From Hymenochaete sp. R1 (Eukaryota; Basidiomycota; Agaricomycetes; Hymenochaetales; Hymenochaetaceae), in contig JAFREE010000161.1 in NCBI GenBank assembly GCA_019400425.1, positions 1-56,223 of the forward strand: a DNA stretch of 56,223 nucleotides, written 5' to 3'. Under the pieces are notes generated by a model. It was given only the letters and a program-made list of their open reading frames with translations, did not search any database and had not been told where the DNA came from. Numbering within the stretch: position 1 is the stretch's first letter; every line of letters begins with the position of its first letter. Positions 23,177-34,091 of the stretch are shown in pieces. A program made the position numbers and the translations under genes.

Positions 23177-23849
23177 TCGGCCGTTACCAACACGCTTTTA
23201 TCCACATTCATATATTGCATATTTATTTTTGGACTCTTTTCATCAGGATTTTTTTTTCACGTTGAGTGTCAATCAATGCAGGACAAGTTTTCATGTTTTG
23301 AACTCATCACTTTAAGAGAGGAAAATTTCCTCCGCCTACTTTCATTCGTATTTCTTTTCAGCGTACGCGCGATCAATCCATTCCCACCGTTCTTGAATTT
23401 GTCAGAGTGTCTGCCAGAGTGTTACGTTTTTCAAATACAAATTCATCAATGTTCAGGGAAAACTCGCTCTTCAAGGCTATTCGTTTCATCAGGTAGAACA
23501 ACCGCGGGATCGATGCCGGAACTTTCCAACCTTCGGAAGTTACATGTGTCAGACCACTGGCAGGTGAGCTCGATCATCATAACTTTCCACAAAGATGGGC
23601 ATTAATTTTCAGGGATATCCTGTATTGTCAGGAGAGTCAATATGTCACGTCAAGTATCAGAATCAGCTACTCTTGGATTGGCTTGATAGCTTTTGGAGGA
23701 TTTACATGTTTGGGAAGAAAATATGACTTCCTCGGCTGCCGAGCACGTTCATTATTAGCGTCAAAATGATCTTTCGCGCGTGCATATAAATGCTTGCGAA
23801 TTATCAATACTGACGATTTTATCGCCTTACCTCCATTTCTCTCCTCCCT
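23177..23849. other. Intergenic region ahead of the tandem membrane-protein genes
   Basis: A 673 bp stretch with the 3' UTR of the intersectin-type gene on the left and the promoter of the first tandem paralogue on the right. Open frames here are short and without recognisable content. Confidence 0.45.
23759..23790 (+). promoter_or_regulatory. Core promoter with TATA box, first tandem paralogue
   Basis: TATAAA at 23785-23790 lies 65 bp before the ATG at 23850. The sequence before it (CGTCAAA, then GATCTTT, then GCATATAAA) is also found in the same order before the second paralogue. A palindrome CTCGGCTGCCGAG at 23731-23743 holds CGG-N3-CCG, a form bound by Zn2Cys6 regulators. Confidence 0.5.
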
Positions 23850-25090
23850 ATGAGTTTTTCATGGGTTTTTGACTGCAGTTTTCTTTGGTTAATGTGCTTT
23901 TTCTCAGCATTTTTCGTACCTAGCTTCGCAGGGAACATAACCATCGACGATCAATTTGGTGATCCGTTAACCGGTCAACAAATCATTTATAGTCCCCCCG
24001 AGGCTTGGAAGCGTGGTCAAAATTGTACATCTTGCTCGGCCAAAGCCTCCCCAGCTCAGAGTGCTTACATGGGGACATGGATGGACGCATCGTTCAACCC
24101 GATTGGCGGCCTGGATAATACAGTTCCAGGCCAAATAGTTTCTGCCAGTGTTCCATTTATCGGTGAGCGAGTTTTCGATTTCATTGGGCACGATAATGAG
24201 TCAACGGTGGCGACGAAAGGTCACTCTGTTTATGTTTCAGTGATCATTACGGGCTCGAGTATCTTTCCAGATGGCAATTCAGACTATGCCTTCCTCATCG
24301 ACAATAATGTGATGAGCGTTTTCCAACAGCCCCCTGACGGAGATCCCACCTATCATTTCAATCAGATCGTGTTTGCGCATACCGGCCTCGACGATACTTT
24401 ACACGTCTTTTCCCTCGAATCTGGGCATATGGGTAGGACGTCACTTGTCCTGCTCGATGCTATCATTTACACGTTTGTTCTTCGATCACTATCGTGGTAG
24501 AGTGATCGTGTTCGACAATTCTGATTTTGGCCTTGACCTTTCAGGCAGGGGGATAGCGCAACGAGTTCCCGTGTTTCTGGTACAACCAATTCCACGCAAA
24601 GCAGTACATCTGAAGCAAAGGAAATGGGCTTCCGGATGCCAGTCATCGTTGGACCCATTGTTGGTGCTCTAACGCTCGTTGGTATCATTGGAACAATCTT
24701 CTTCCTCCTAAATCGGCGACAGAGACAGCAGCAAGGGATCCTGGCGATAACCCCCAACAATCTAATCGAAATTCCCTCGAATCGTCGCGCGATAACGTCT
24801 CTTCTGAAAGATCACGCAGACACTGTAGCAAACCAGACTTCGTAAGTTCGATAGAAATAGAGAATAAGACAGAAACGTCTCTGATATATTTTAGTCATGC
24901 AACTCCTACGATTCCAAGTCCAGCATCACACGTCCAGGCAACGGCGACGGCAATGGAAGCTACGGAATCAAATGTCCCGACCAATAGTCATTTGACGAAC
25001 ATCGAAACTTGTCATCGAATACGAAGGAGTCCTAGACAGCCATCTGATTCCTCTGAACTCCCACCACCCTATATGAAAAGTAATAATTAA
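23850..25090 (+). CDS. Secreted/single-pass membrane protein, tandem paralogue 1
   Basis: Exons 23850-24162, 24220-24472, 24545-24841, 24895-25090; about 352 aa. A signal peptide (residues 1-28, hydrophobic, ending near PSFAG) leads into an extracellular part of about 190 aa with the motifs NITIDDQFGDPLTGQ, a CxxC pair (GQNCTSCSA), MGTWMDASFNP and VYVSVIITGSS. A Ser/Thr-rich stalk follows, then a transmembrane helix at about 219-243 (VIVGPIVGALTLVGIIGTIF), an Arg-rich stop-transfer segment (NRRQRQQQ) and a cytosolic tail ending SELPPPYMKSNN, which contains a PPxY motif. The architecture suggests a cell-surface sensor or adhesion protein; the ectodomain could be a beta-sandwich, but I cannot name it. 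It shares intron positions and phases (1, 2, 2) with the next two genes. Its first intron is 57 nt with no stop, so retention would add 19 residues. Confidence 0.85.
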
Positions 25091-25523
25091 CTTTCGATTC
25101 GTTTCGCGTAATATTTTCAAGATGACGAACCAATAGAATCGGCTGAATGACGAGCAGTCTGATGCGAACTCATGATTGTTGTATTGCTGAAGCTACTAGC
25201 TGCGAGATTGATACTGGAATTGGCCTCTCCGACTAGTTTTCCAAGCATCGCACAGGTTAACTTCAACCCTTAGCATAGCTGCGCGAGGACAACGCAGAAC
25301 AGATACAGCTTTGTGTACATCAACCCCGACTATTGCCCATTCTAAATCGGGTTAGAGCTACTTTCGGAAAGTCTACCCGAACGGGAAAGGAAGATACGTT
25401 CCTTGGCGGTCGGAGTCAATTGGGTATCGACGTCAAAGATCTTTTGGTCCGCACATATAAAACCTGTCATGCTCAGACTTACAACGACTCTCTTCCCTCT
25501 TCCTTCTTCTCTCTCAGCCCATC
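25091..25523. other. Intergenic region between tandem paralogues 1 and 2
   Basis: A 433 bp stretch with no coding signal. Its right end carries the promoter block described separately. Confidence 0.45.
25431..25462 (+). promoter_or_regulatory. Core promoter with TATA box, second tandem paralogue
   Basis: TATAAAA at 25456-25462 lies 68 bp before the ATG at 25524. CGTCAAA, GATCTTT and GCACATATAAA occur in the same order and with similar spacing as before the first paralogue, so the duplication included the core promoter or selection kept it. Confidence 0.5.
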
Positions 25524-26802
25524 ATGAATCCTCCATGGACTCTCCATGACTATAAACTTCTATGGTTATTATGCACCTTTGCAACATTATACGTACCTTG
25601 TTTTGGAGGAAACATAACCATCGATGATCAATTGGGTGATCCATCTACAGGTCAATTCATCTCCTACAATCCACCTGGGGCTTGGGAACCAGGCCAGAAT
25701 TGTACAGCCTGCACGGCCCGTCCCAGTCCAGCGCAGGATGCATACATGGGGACGTGGATGGACGCGTCGTTCAACCCAAATGGCACCGCGACTAACTCGG
25801 TGCCTGGACAAGTAATCTCAGCGAGCGTCCCGTTTGTCGGTGAGCGGCAAGTCTTGGCCCCGGCCGCTCCTGGGCGTGGCAATGGGCTGAGCTAACATCA
25901 GTGATCAAAGGTACTGCTGTTTATGTTTCGGTGATTGTTACCGGCTCGAGTAGTTCTCCCGATGGGCAGTCAGATTATACTTTCCTTGTTGACAATAACG
26001 TCATGGGCGTGTTTCAAAAGCCGCCTAACGGCGACCCCACCTATCTTTTCAATCAGATCATCTTTGGGAAAACCGGTCTCGAAAATCGTTTGCACACATT
26101 GTCTATAGAATCTGGGAATGCGGGAAAGAAATCTTTGATTCTTCTTGATGCTATCATCTATACGTGCGTTCTTTGATTATTATCGTCGTATCAACGCCAT
26201 AAGGGTACGCTTCTAATTTCGATGCTGCAGGCAGGGCGATAATGGGACGAGTTCGAGTGCTTCTAGCGTACCCAGCTCAACGCAAGCCAGCACGATAGAA
26301 TCCAAGGGAACAGGAACACATACTGCGGTCATCGTTGGGCTGATTATTGGTGCACTTGCGCTCGTTGGTATTGTTGGAACGGTCATATTCTTTCTATGTC
26401 GACGACGGAGACGGTATCAAGGAGTCACGGCAATTGACCATAACGACCTTATCGAAAACTCCTCGGATTCTCGAACGACGATATCTTTACTGAATCCAAC
26501 CGTGGGCATTATACAGAACCAAAGTTATTCCTCGTACGTTAGCTTTGGTCAGATTGCCAAATGATGCAAAAACAGTCCTGACCTATTTTAGTCAACCATC
26601 CTCTACGATTCCAACCTCAGTATCATCTCGAGTCCTACCGGCGACAACGGCTGCGACAACTGCGACGCCGATATCAAATGCTCCAACTGATGGTCACAGG
26701 ACGAACACTGAAGTCTCTTATCGACAACGAATGGGTCCGAGGCGGCTACCTATACCTCCTGTACTCCCACCACCTTACTCTAAAACTGATGTTAGCCAGT
26801 AG
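25524..26802 (+). CDS. Secreted/single-pass membrane protein, tandem paralogue 2
   Basis: Exons 25524-25839, 25911-26163, 26231-26533, 26592-26802; about 360 aa. It is very close to the first paralogue: signal peptide, GNITIDDQLGDPSTGQ, CxxC pair (GQNCTACTA), MGTWMDASFNP, then VYVSVIVTGSSSSPDGQSD and the block LHTLSIESGNAGKKSLILLD. The transmembrane helix lies at about 220-245 (VIVGLIIGALALVGIVGTVI), followed by an Arg-rich segment (CRRRRRY). The cytosolic tail ends VLPPPYSKTDVSQ with a PPxY motif. Exon 2 is exactly 253 nt, as in the other two copies. The first intron (71 nt) has an in-frame stop, so unspliced RNA would give only a truncated soluble form. Function is unknown; surface exposure is a confident inference. 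Confidence 0.85.
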
Positions 26803-27170
26803 TGCATACTGTATGGCTGGTCTTGATTGTATTGTATGAGCTTGCCTGAATGATATGCGACTTGACACCAATTCATGGCCCGAGTATCGTTGTTGTCGCC
26901 CTTTGTCGAGTTGGTCAAAATGACATGAGTTTGATTGGATATTGTCGTGTAAGTTTACATGTAGGCTCGCCGTGTACAAATGTTACGTAATCCGAAAATG
27001 TATCGTCTCCGCTGTGGTTGCTGCCGAAAGCCAGTCACTACGCTGATGGTATTGACCCAAGTGTTAGTACCAGGAGACCTTCATTTGACAATCACTTCGA
27101 TAAGCTGTTATCACGTCCATATGCTTGGATGAGGAGAGCACTTACTTTAAGCGCGCTATCGTGGCCTTTC
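26803..27170. other. Intergenic region after tandem paralogue 2
   Basis: A 368 bp stretch with only short open frames on both strands and no recognisable feature. Confidence 0.4.
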
Positions 27171-27476
27171 CTAGAGCTCATCCGAGTCGGCGCCTCGTCG
27201 TTTGGACCGCATCTTCGGCTCTTGCTTCTGCACGTTCTGCACACCCTCTATCGACTTCACTACCCGCTCAATCTCATCGCCAGACTGTTGCCAGATGTCG
27301 TTTGGGACCTTAAGAAGCGCCACGTCGCTAAGCGAGCCCACGGGTCCTTCGTGTACAACATTTTCGTAACGGTTCAGTACTGAGGGAAGACTTTGCGAGA
27401 TGAAGGACGACGTAGGATCGAATGACACAGCAAGATAGATATTGGATGCGTAATCCAGAGCTGTTCCTGCCATCAT
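27171..27476 (-). CDS. Possible small protein, about 101 aa
   Basis: An open frame from ATG at 27476 to TAG at 27171 gives MMAGTALDYASNIYLAVSFD, then ISQSLPSVLNRYENVVHEG, LLKVPNDIWQQSGDEIERVV and a basic end finishing in DSDEL. The amino acid make-up looks like a folded domain, and the frame stays open upstream as far as a TGA about 140 bp beyond the ATG, so an upstream exon is possible. I do not recognise a family. A 121-codon frame overlaps it on the plus strand and is judged less protein-like. Coding status is uncertain. Confidence 0.33.
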   Translation of the reverse strand: MMAGTALDYASNIYLAVSFDPTSSFISQSLPSVLNRYENVVHEGPVGSLSDVALLKVPNDIWQQSGDEIERVVKSIEGVQNVQKQEPKMRSKRRGADSDEL

Positions 27477-28121
27477 GTATGCGCCACGATGCCTTGTAAT
27501 TTCGGACGACGCAGCTAGATGCGGAGAGATGTGCACACGTCGGTTACGGGCGGAGGACAAGTTTCGGGTCCCTCTTGGGATCAACGCGCTGGGTACTCTG
27601 GCGGCAAATCACACGTGGTGAAACCATCACTGCATCACTGTTTCGGCGCTTTCGTTGTTTTTAATGACTCGGAATACATCAAGCGCTTTTGTCTGACTGA
27701 CTATGGATGTCGGAAATCCGACATCTATAACGATTGAGGTGCGCGTTTCCCAACACTCTCGTACTTGATCGATGCTAAAGAAAAAAGTTTCGATTTAGAA
27801 GCACATGTTTGTGCTCGACAGTGTCGACACCAGTATTAGTTGCATTGACTGATTGAGACGAACAGTGGCTAGTCTTCTCGTGGAAGATGGATTGCAAACC
27901 GGCTCACATGAGCGCTGCCCGAACTGACCGTTGCACTGACAGGCGGACGCATCTTGATAAGTGATCTCAATGGAAACCGCTTTACACCGAGTCTTTCCTG
28001 TTGTATTTCCCTTCCATAAACAACCACGACCTCCTGCGCTGTGCGCTTCAACTTTCCCCCTATCTTATCCTTCCAAATGCTCGACCGTCCTTGTCCTTAC
28101 CCTCCTTGTTATTGACTGCGC
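27477..28121. other. Intergenic region ahead of tandem paralogue 3
   Basis: A 645 bp stretch. Unlike the other two paralogues, no TATA box stands at 65-68 bp before the start codon; the last 100 bp are C/T-rich instead. No gene is recognised. Confidence 0.4.
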
Positions 28122-29327
28122 ATGCTATCGACTGTTATTGCTCTTTTTTTTCTTGCGATACTTTTATTGCCTGGAGTTCACGCAGGAGGAAATGTTACTA
28201 TCGATGATCAGCTAGGCGACCCGCTGACGGGGCAAAAGATCTCTTATGACCCTCCCGGCGCATGGAAAGCAGGACAGACATGCTCAGACTGTACCGCTAG
28301 ACCACAGCCTGCAAGTAATGCCTACTCTGGCACATGGATGGATTCTTCATTCAACCCAGAGGGTACCACAACGAATGCATTTCCTGGTCAAATAGTCTCA
28401 GCGACTGTTCCATTTGTCGGTGAGCGTGGAATGATTTTTTGCGACGAATGCAGTCTAACAAACGTTTCTCTCTCTCTCTTTAAGGCACGGCTGTCTACGT
28501 CTCAGTGATCTTGACTGGTTCAAGCTCGTCCCCGGACGGGAACTCAGACTATACCTTCAAAATAGACAATCAGACGATGGGGGTCTTTCAGAAAGCTCCT
28601 GACAACGACGCAAGCTACATCTTCAATAAGTTTATTTTCGGGTACACCGGTCTTGAGAATAGGCTGCATACCCTGGCCATCGAGTCGGGCCATGCGGGTA
28701 AAAAGTCATTAGTACTGCTGGACTCGGTCATCTATACGTATGTTCATCATCTTTCTTTGATTGTGTCATGATGAGTTGGATTTAATCCGTATGCCATAGT
28801 CAAGAAGACGACGAAAGCGCGCCTATTTCGATTCCGACTCCGACCAGCGCCGCGGAGTCCAGCCAAACGTCAATGACACACAGTAAGACCAACGTCGGAC
28901 TCATTGTGGGCGTAGTGATCGGGGTACTCGCATTCCTTGGAATTTTCTGCATTGCGTCTCTCTTCCTATGGCGGCGCAAGCGGCGAAGATTCAATTCGCA
29001 TCCGGATCTTCTGGCTTCGCCGCAGTTTCTAGCGCATCCCTATCCGATCAGTGCTGAGCCTGCGGCTGTCTATCGAGGTCGAGGACCCCATACCAAGTAT
29101 GTTTTATATTCCCTTTCTTCTCACATTACACATTCTAAGCACGATCGATTAGTCGAAGTCCCGAAAGTGTGAGCACTGTGCTAGACCTGGAATATCATCG
29201 TTCAGGCTACTACGGAGGGTCGGAACTCGGGACAAGTGTATACGGTCCTGAGTCGACTTTCATGTCTATGACTGAATCAGAAGTTAGTCGACCAGCACTT
29301 CCTCCTATATATTCGGAGAAGAGGTGA
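28122..29327 (+). CDS. Secreted/single-pass membrane protein, tandem paralogue 3
   Basis: Exons 28122-28419, 28485-28737, 28800-29096, 29153-29327; about 340 aa. The signal peptide is MLSTVIALFFLAILLLPG with a likely cut after HA. The ectodomain repeats the family motifs: GNVTIDDQLGDPLTGQ, CxxC (GQTCSDCTA), SGTWMDSSFNP, VYVSVILTGSSSSPDG and LHTLAIESGHAGKKSLVLLD. The membrane helix is at about 215-240 (LIVGVVIGVLAFLGIFCIAS), then WRRKRRRF. The cytosolic tail differs most from the other copies, is Ser/Tyr-rich, and ends ALPPIYSEKR, again a PPxY motif. Intron phases are the same as in the other two genes. It is the most diverged copy, so it may be the oldest branch of the tandem. Confidence 0.85.
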
Positions 29328-29809
29328 CCATTGGATATTATTTGGGCATTGGTGCCTTATTAGATTGGAGATCAAGGACTAGAGCAAGCAATAAAGTCGG
29401 ACTATATGTAAATTTGGAAAGCATGTACTTTAGGAAGCAAAGGATTCTAATGTGTATCATTTTATCAGACAAGCATTCGTTTGTATTCTCGTTGGAGACG
29501 CTGAGAACGCTTATGCATCCTTTGACCTACAGCCATTTTAGCGACGGAAATCCAGCTTTAGGCTGTGATAAGTCAAATAAATAAACAAAGCCATAATAAT
29601 GCGAATATGCCTAAATTTATAGATAAAATCACTACTACAGTATTATTCGCACATGACCGGAAACACACGAGACACGAAGCATTCAACATGATAAAGCCTC
29701 TACAAGCCATGTATCCTACTTCCGCTGCACGTTAGTCTGTACACCAAAAAGCTGCTTAGTTGGAGGATGCAACTGAAAAAAGGAAAGACTTACAATACGT
29801 GCATACTTA
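29328..29809. other. Convergent intergenic region
   Basis: A 482 bp AT-rich stretch between the stop of tandem paralogue 3 (plus) and the stop of the cerato-platanin gene (minus). It should contain both 3' UTRs. AATAAATAAA-like sequence occurs at about 29577-29586. No gene is seen. Confidence 0.45.
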
Positions 29810-30235
29810 TTAAAGTCCACAGAAGGACGTGTCGACCTGCGTTGCCGTAACTTGGACGGATCCTATGTCGACCCCTGCCTGTCCGGCAATCGCAAGCATT
29901 GACTCCCTAGAGAGAACAAAACCGTCGCCTGCCGCATCGACGCCGGTGAAGTAAATTGTCTCCAAGCCGGAATTAGGGACGCTGATCTCCCAGCATGAGC
30001 CACACTGGGCGGAAGCTGAGTTTGCTATATGGGAAGTGCCTCCGATGTTGGGGAAGGAAGGGATGTTGGAGAACTTGGGGAAGCGCGGGGAAAGTTGGGC
30101 ACCGCAGGAGGTGCCAATAGTGTTGGAATCTGGGTTGTCGTAGAGGGTGTCCCATGTTGCGCGTTCCGTCGCGGTTTGTGCAGAGACGGACGCAGCGATG
30201 GCGGCGAAGAGAGAAACAAGAGTGAAGGATTTCAT
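29810..30235 (-). CDS. Secreted cerato-platanin family protein
   Basis: A single-exon frame of 141 aa. A signal peptide (MKSFTLVSLFAAIAASVSA) precedes a mature part of about 122 aa. Family marks: WDTLYDNPDSN near the start, SFPNIGGTSHIA in the middle, the CGSCWEI pair, the segment TGVDAAGDGFVLS and the end VTATQVDTSFCGL. The four conserved cysteines that form two disulfides are all present. Cerato-platanins are small expansin-like, carbohydrate-binding surface proteins of filamentous fungi; some act as elicitors in plants, and in mushrooms they are often linked to hyphal wall growth. The role here cannot be told from sequence. There is no intron, unlike many family members. Confidence 0.95.
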   Translation of the reverse strand: MKSFTLVSLFAAIAASVSAQTATERATWDTLYDNPDSNTIGTSCGAQLSPRFPKFSNIPSFPNIGGTSHIANSASAQCGSCWEISVPNSGLETIYFTGVDAAGDGFVLSRESMLAIAGQAGVDIGSVQVTATQVDTSFCGL

Positions 30236-30934
30236 ACTGAGTAGAACGAGAAGATAGTTAGGCAGAGGTTTGACTGAGAATTGAATTGAGAGCGAGGTGC
30301 TTTATCTAGTGCATTATGATCAAAATGACATTACCTTTATACTATTCTGATAATGCATGTAGAATTTGAGCTTCGACAATTCGGAGTAAAACGCGGGCTT
30401 CAGGTGCCGGAGCTGGTACTGGGGCAGTCCTTGCAGAACGGCACACTTCTGCGCTCAACCAGTGCGCTAAGACCCCATGACACGTCCAATATTCAAGAGG
30501 GGCAACATGAAACGTTGACGAAGAGATTCAGGAATGAAAGTCTATCCATTCAATCGGCTTCAGGATTGCGACGGAAAGCAGGGCAATACCAGTATTCTTG
30601 GCAGTCCAGGTGCGTTCAAAGGAGGTGCAAAGAATCAAATCCTAAAAGCCACTCAGAGTCGCTTGAAGCGGGGAAATTGGACATCATTTTGCAGTTCCGA
30701 ATGGAATCAAAATTCAGTTTATCGATGACGAGGATGAGATGCGAGTAGGAAGCAAAGCCAAGATTGCAGGTCCAGGCGTTACGTTATTAGCGCCGTGACA
30801 TGAACTGTGCTGAAATGGATGTCACAGTGTCACAGTTCTCTGACTTGCTGGAGAACGCTGAAGGTTGCACTCGACACTCTGTACACCTCTTCCTTCCTTC
30901 CTTCTCCCTCCCATCCAAGCAAGCCTTGGCAAAG
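30236..30934. other. Divergent promoter region, cerato-platanin and V-ATPase subunit a
   Basis: About 700 bp between two divergent start codons. A TATAAAG on the minus strand (near 30335-30342) lies about 100 bp before the cerato-platanin ATG. On the other side, a C/T-rich tract at about 30888-30915 precedes the V-ATPase start. The longest open frame (30353-30748) has no recognisable content. Confidence 0.45.
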
Positions 30935-33900
30935 ATGGGGGACGAATATCCAACTTTCTTTCGTATGTAGCTTTAGAAAGGTTCAAGTCGGAAAGATTCT
31001 GATTTGGTTCGCCACAGGTTCGGAGCAGATGAGCTTAGTACAGCTCATCGTGCCAACTGAAGTCGCACATGACACCGTTCACGAACTCGGCGAGCTAGGG
31101 AACGTCCAGTTCAAAGATGTAAGAGATTGCCATCATTGCTTGTCATTGACGTTCATAATGTTGTAGCTCAACCCCGAAGTTAATGCATTCCAACGGTCAT
31201 ACGTTGCCGAAATTCGTCGTATAGATGAAATGGCGCGCCGTACCCGTTTCTTTACCAATCAAATTGAGAGGGAGAAGGACCCGATCCGTGTAAGGCCGCT
31301 GTATGAGTCGGTCTTGTCGATGATCACAGTTGGGCCGCGTGGTCCTCAGACCATTGATGACCTGGATGTCCAGCTGGCGGAACACGAGAAGAGGCTCTCT
31401 CAGATGAATAATAGCTATGAGACGCTCAGCGAACGCCTCAGGGAACTCATAGAGGCCAGGTACGTCCTTCGTGAGACCGCCGTCTTCTTCCAACAGGTAC
31501 GTTTTGTCGAAAAATGATTGTGGCGACGGCCGTTCATATAGGGGTTTCTGTAGGCTGCTGGGCATCAAGGCGAGATTCGGACTTCTTTCGACGAAAGCTC
31601 AGCCCCTCTTCTTCAACACGACGATGATGCAGAGAGTCAGTTCCAGAGTCAGTACTTGTCTGGAGGATTTGACTTGGAGTGAGCCTTTTCTTTCTCCACT
31701 TCTCGAACGGGTTTCTGACCAATTCTAGGTTTGTTTCTGGAACAATCGAGCGTGCACGCCTTCCTACATTCGAGCGCGTTTTGTGGCGTATCCTGCGGGG
31801 CAACCTGTACATGAACCACGCTGACATTGAAGAACCTTTCATCAACCCCGTTACCGGCGAGGAGACCCGTAAGAATGTCTTTATCATCTTTGCGCACGGC
31901 GAAGGTCTTCTAGCAAAGATCCGCAAAATCGCGGAGTCGATGGGTGCTACCCTGTACCCCATTGATTCTAATGCAGACAAACGTTCGGATGCACTGCGAG
32001 ATGTGAACCTACGCATCGAGGACCTATCGACGGCGGTCTTCAATACCAGGCACAATAGGCGCCTTGAACTCAATGCAATTGGAGATGCGGTCTCGAAGTG
32101 GGAAGACGTGGTCCGCAAGGAGAAGATAATCTATGAAACGCTTAATCTTTTCAATTACGATACCCGTCGTAAGACGCTGCTAGCAGAGGGATGGGTGCCA
32201 ACACGGGATATCACTCAGATTCAAATGGCTCTTCGCCATGCTACAGTGGGTGGACTACACTCGCTTTTCTTCATGAAATGAACTTACCAATGATTTTAGG
32301 AAGAGTCTGGGACTGCTGTGCCTCCTATTCTGCATGAACTTCGTACCAGCAAGAAACCACCGACGTTTATACGTACGAATAAATTCACAGAGGGTTTCCA
32401 GGCAATTATGGACAGTTACGGTATCGCAACATATCAGGAAGTCAACCCAGGTTTATTTGCAGTCATCACTTTCCCATTCTTGTTCGCTGTGATGTTTGGC
32501 GACATTGGACATGGTGTAATCATCGTTGTCGCTGCGCTGATGATGATTTTGTCTGAACGGAAATTGAAGCACGCGGACCTAGGAGAGGTTTGTAATACTC
32601 TTTTCTCAGATGTATCTGCTTATTAACTGGGTTTCATAGATAATTGGAACGTTCTATTACGGGCGGTACATTATTTTGCTCATGGGTCTATTCTCTATCT
32701 ACACGGGCTTTATGTACAACGATATCTTCTCCAAGTCTCTTCACATCTTCCATTCAGGATGGGACTTTACCGATCCAGATGGGAATGCACTGGAAGAAGC
32801 TGTTGGGAATGGACGTGTCTATCCATTCGGCCTGGACCCAGGATGGCACAGCGCTGACAACTCTCTCGTGTTTACGAATTCGTACAAGATGAAAATGTCC
32901 ATTGTGCTTGGTGTTATTCACGTGAGTCAACTGCTGCAAGAATGGTGAAAAGAAGCTGATGTGTGAATACTCTGCACAGATGACCTTCGCCCTTTGCCTG
33001 CAAATTCCAAATCATCTGCGCTTCAATCGCATTTCAGATCTCTACACGAACTTTATCCCTCAATTTATCTTCCTCGAATCGATTTTCGGATACCTCGTGA
33101 TTTGCGTCCTGTATAAGTGGAGCGTTGATTGGTCGCAGGCTGGCATGCAACCACCGTCGTTGCTCAATATGATTATCGGCATGTTCTTATCGCCGGGAAC
33201 AGTTGAAGGGGACGCGCAGCTTTATTCTGGCCAGGCATTCGTGCAAGTCGTATTATTAGCAATGGCTGCGATTTGTGTACCATGGCTTCTAATTGCGAAA
33301 CCGTACCTCGAATGGAAGGAGATGCAGAAAATCCACAGGCAGGGGTATGTCGGTCTAAACCATGGCGATGGCGATGGCAATGGCGAGCCTCGCATGAGCG
33401 GTGACTTGGAAGGCGAAGAAGAGGGTAATGGGCGTGCCATCGCGGAGGCAGCGGAAGAAGAAGGGGTGAGTGATTGTCTCAATCTTCTTTGATAGCTCCA
33501 ATGGCCCCGTTTTCATGCACGCCATCTGACCTTCATTTATCTCGGGCTATTCAGGAGCAACATGATTTCAGTGAGGTGGTAGTTCACCAGGTGATCCACA
33601 CGATCGAGTTCTGTCTCGGGTGTATCTCGCACACCGCATCGTATCTCCGTCTATGGGCTTTGTCGCTCGCGCATGCGCAGTTGTCGGAGGTGTTGTGGTC
33701 GATGACAGTCGAGCCTGCTCTGGGTTGGTCAGGTATTGGCGGGACGATCGGATTGACCATCATTGGGATCCTCTGGTTTATGTTGACCGTTGCGATACTG
33801 TGTGTCATGGAGGTACGTCTGTCTGTTACTGGTGATTGATTTTGGAAGGGCGTTCTGATGTGATGTGAACGATGTTGTATAGGGTTTATCTGCCTTCCTG

Positions 33901-34091
33901 CATGCGCTGCGTCTGCACTGGGTTGAGGCGAACAGCAAGCATTACGAAGGGGGTGGTATTGTAAGTTTAGAGTTCAACTTTTCATCCCTACTTATATCCA
34001 TTTCACTTCTTATCGTCCTTCTTTTACGGTGCTGGACTGACTTTCGTGTTTTTGCCAGATGTTCACTCCACTGAAGTTCTCGGAGATGTGA
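30935..34091 (+). CDS. VPH1: V-type ATPase 116 kDa subunit a (Vph1/Stv1)
   Basis: Exons 30935-30962, 31018-31118, 31167-31496, 31554-31678, 31729-32245, 32300-32587, 32640-32921, 32980-33465, 33555-33812, 33883-33960, 34059-34091; about 841 aa, the usual family length. Subunit a forms the two proton half-channels of the membrane sector and the N-terminal arm that tethers the peripheral stalks. Visible: [16 protein letters not shown] at the start, the N-terminal helical arm, then the multi-pass part with [31 protein letters not shown], and [19 protein letters not shown], which contains the essential Arg of the proton channel. The end is HYEGGGIMFTPLKF. A Gly/Asp-rich cytosolic loop near residues 625-665 is low complexity. 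Only one isoform is in the window, so vacuolar versus Golgi type cannot be decided. The last three introns (70-98 nt) are longer than the rest. Confidence 0.96.

Noticed and set aside
27018..27383. 121-codon plus-strand frame between tandem paralogues 2 and 3
   Set aside because: It overlaps a more protein-like minus-strand frame; its Leu/His/Arg-rich content is typical of an antisense shadow.
30353..30748. 131-codon plus-strand frame before the V-ATPase gene
   Set aside because: Composition is random-looking, there is no domain, and it covers the TATA box side of the cerato-platanin promoter.
31534..32118. 194-codon frame on the minus strand inside the V-ATPase gene
   Set aside because: It is antisense to well-conserved V-ATPase exons and has no independent support.
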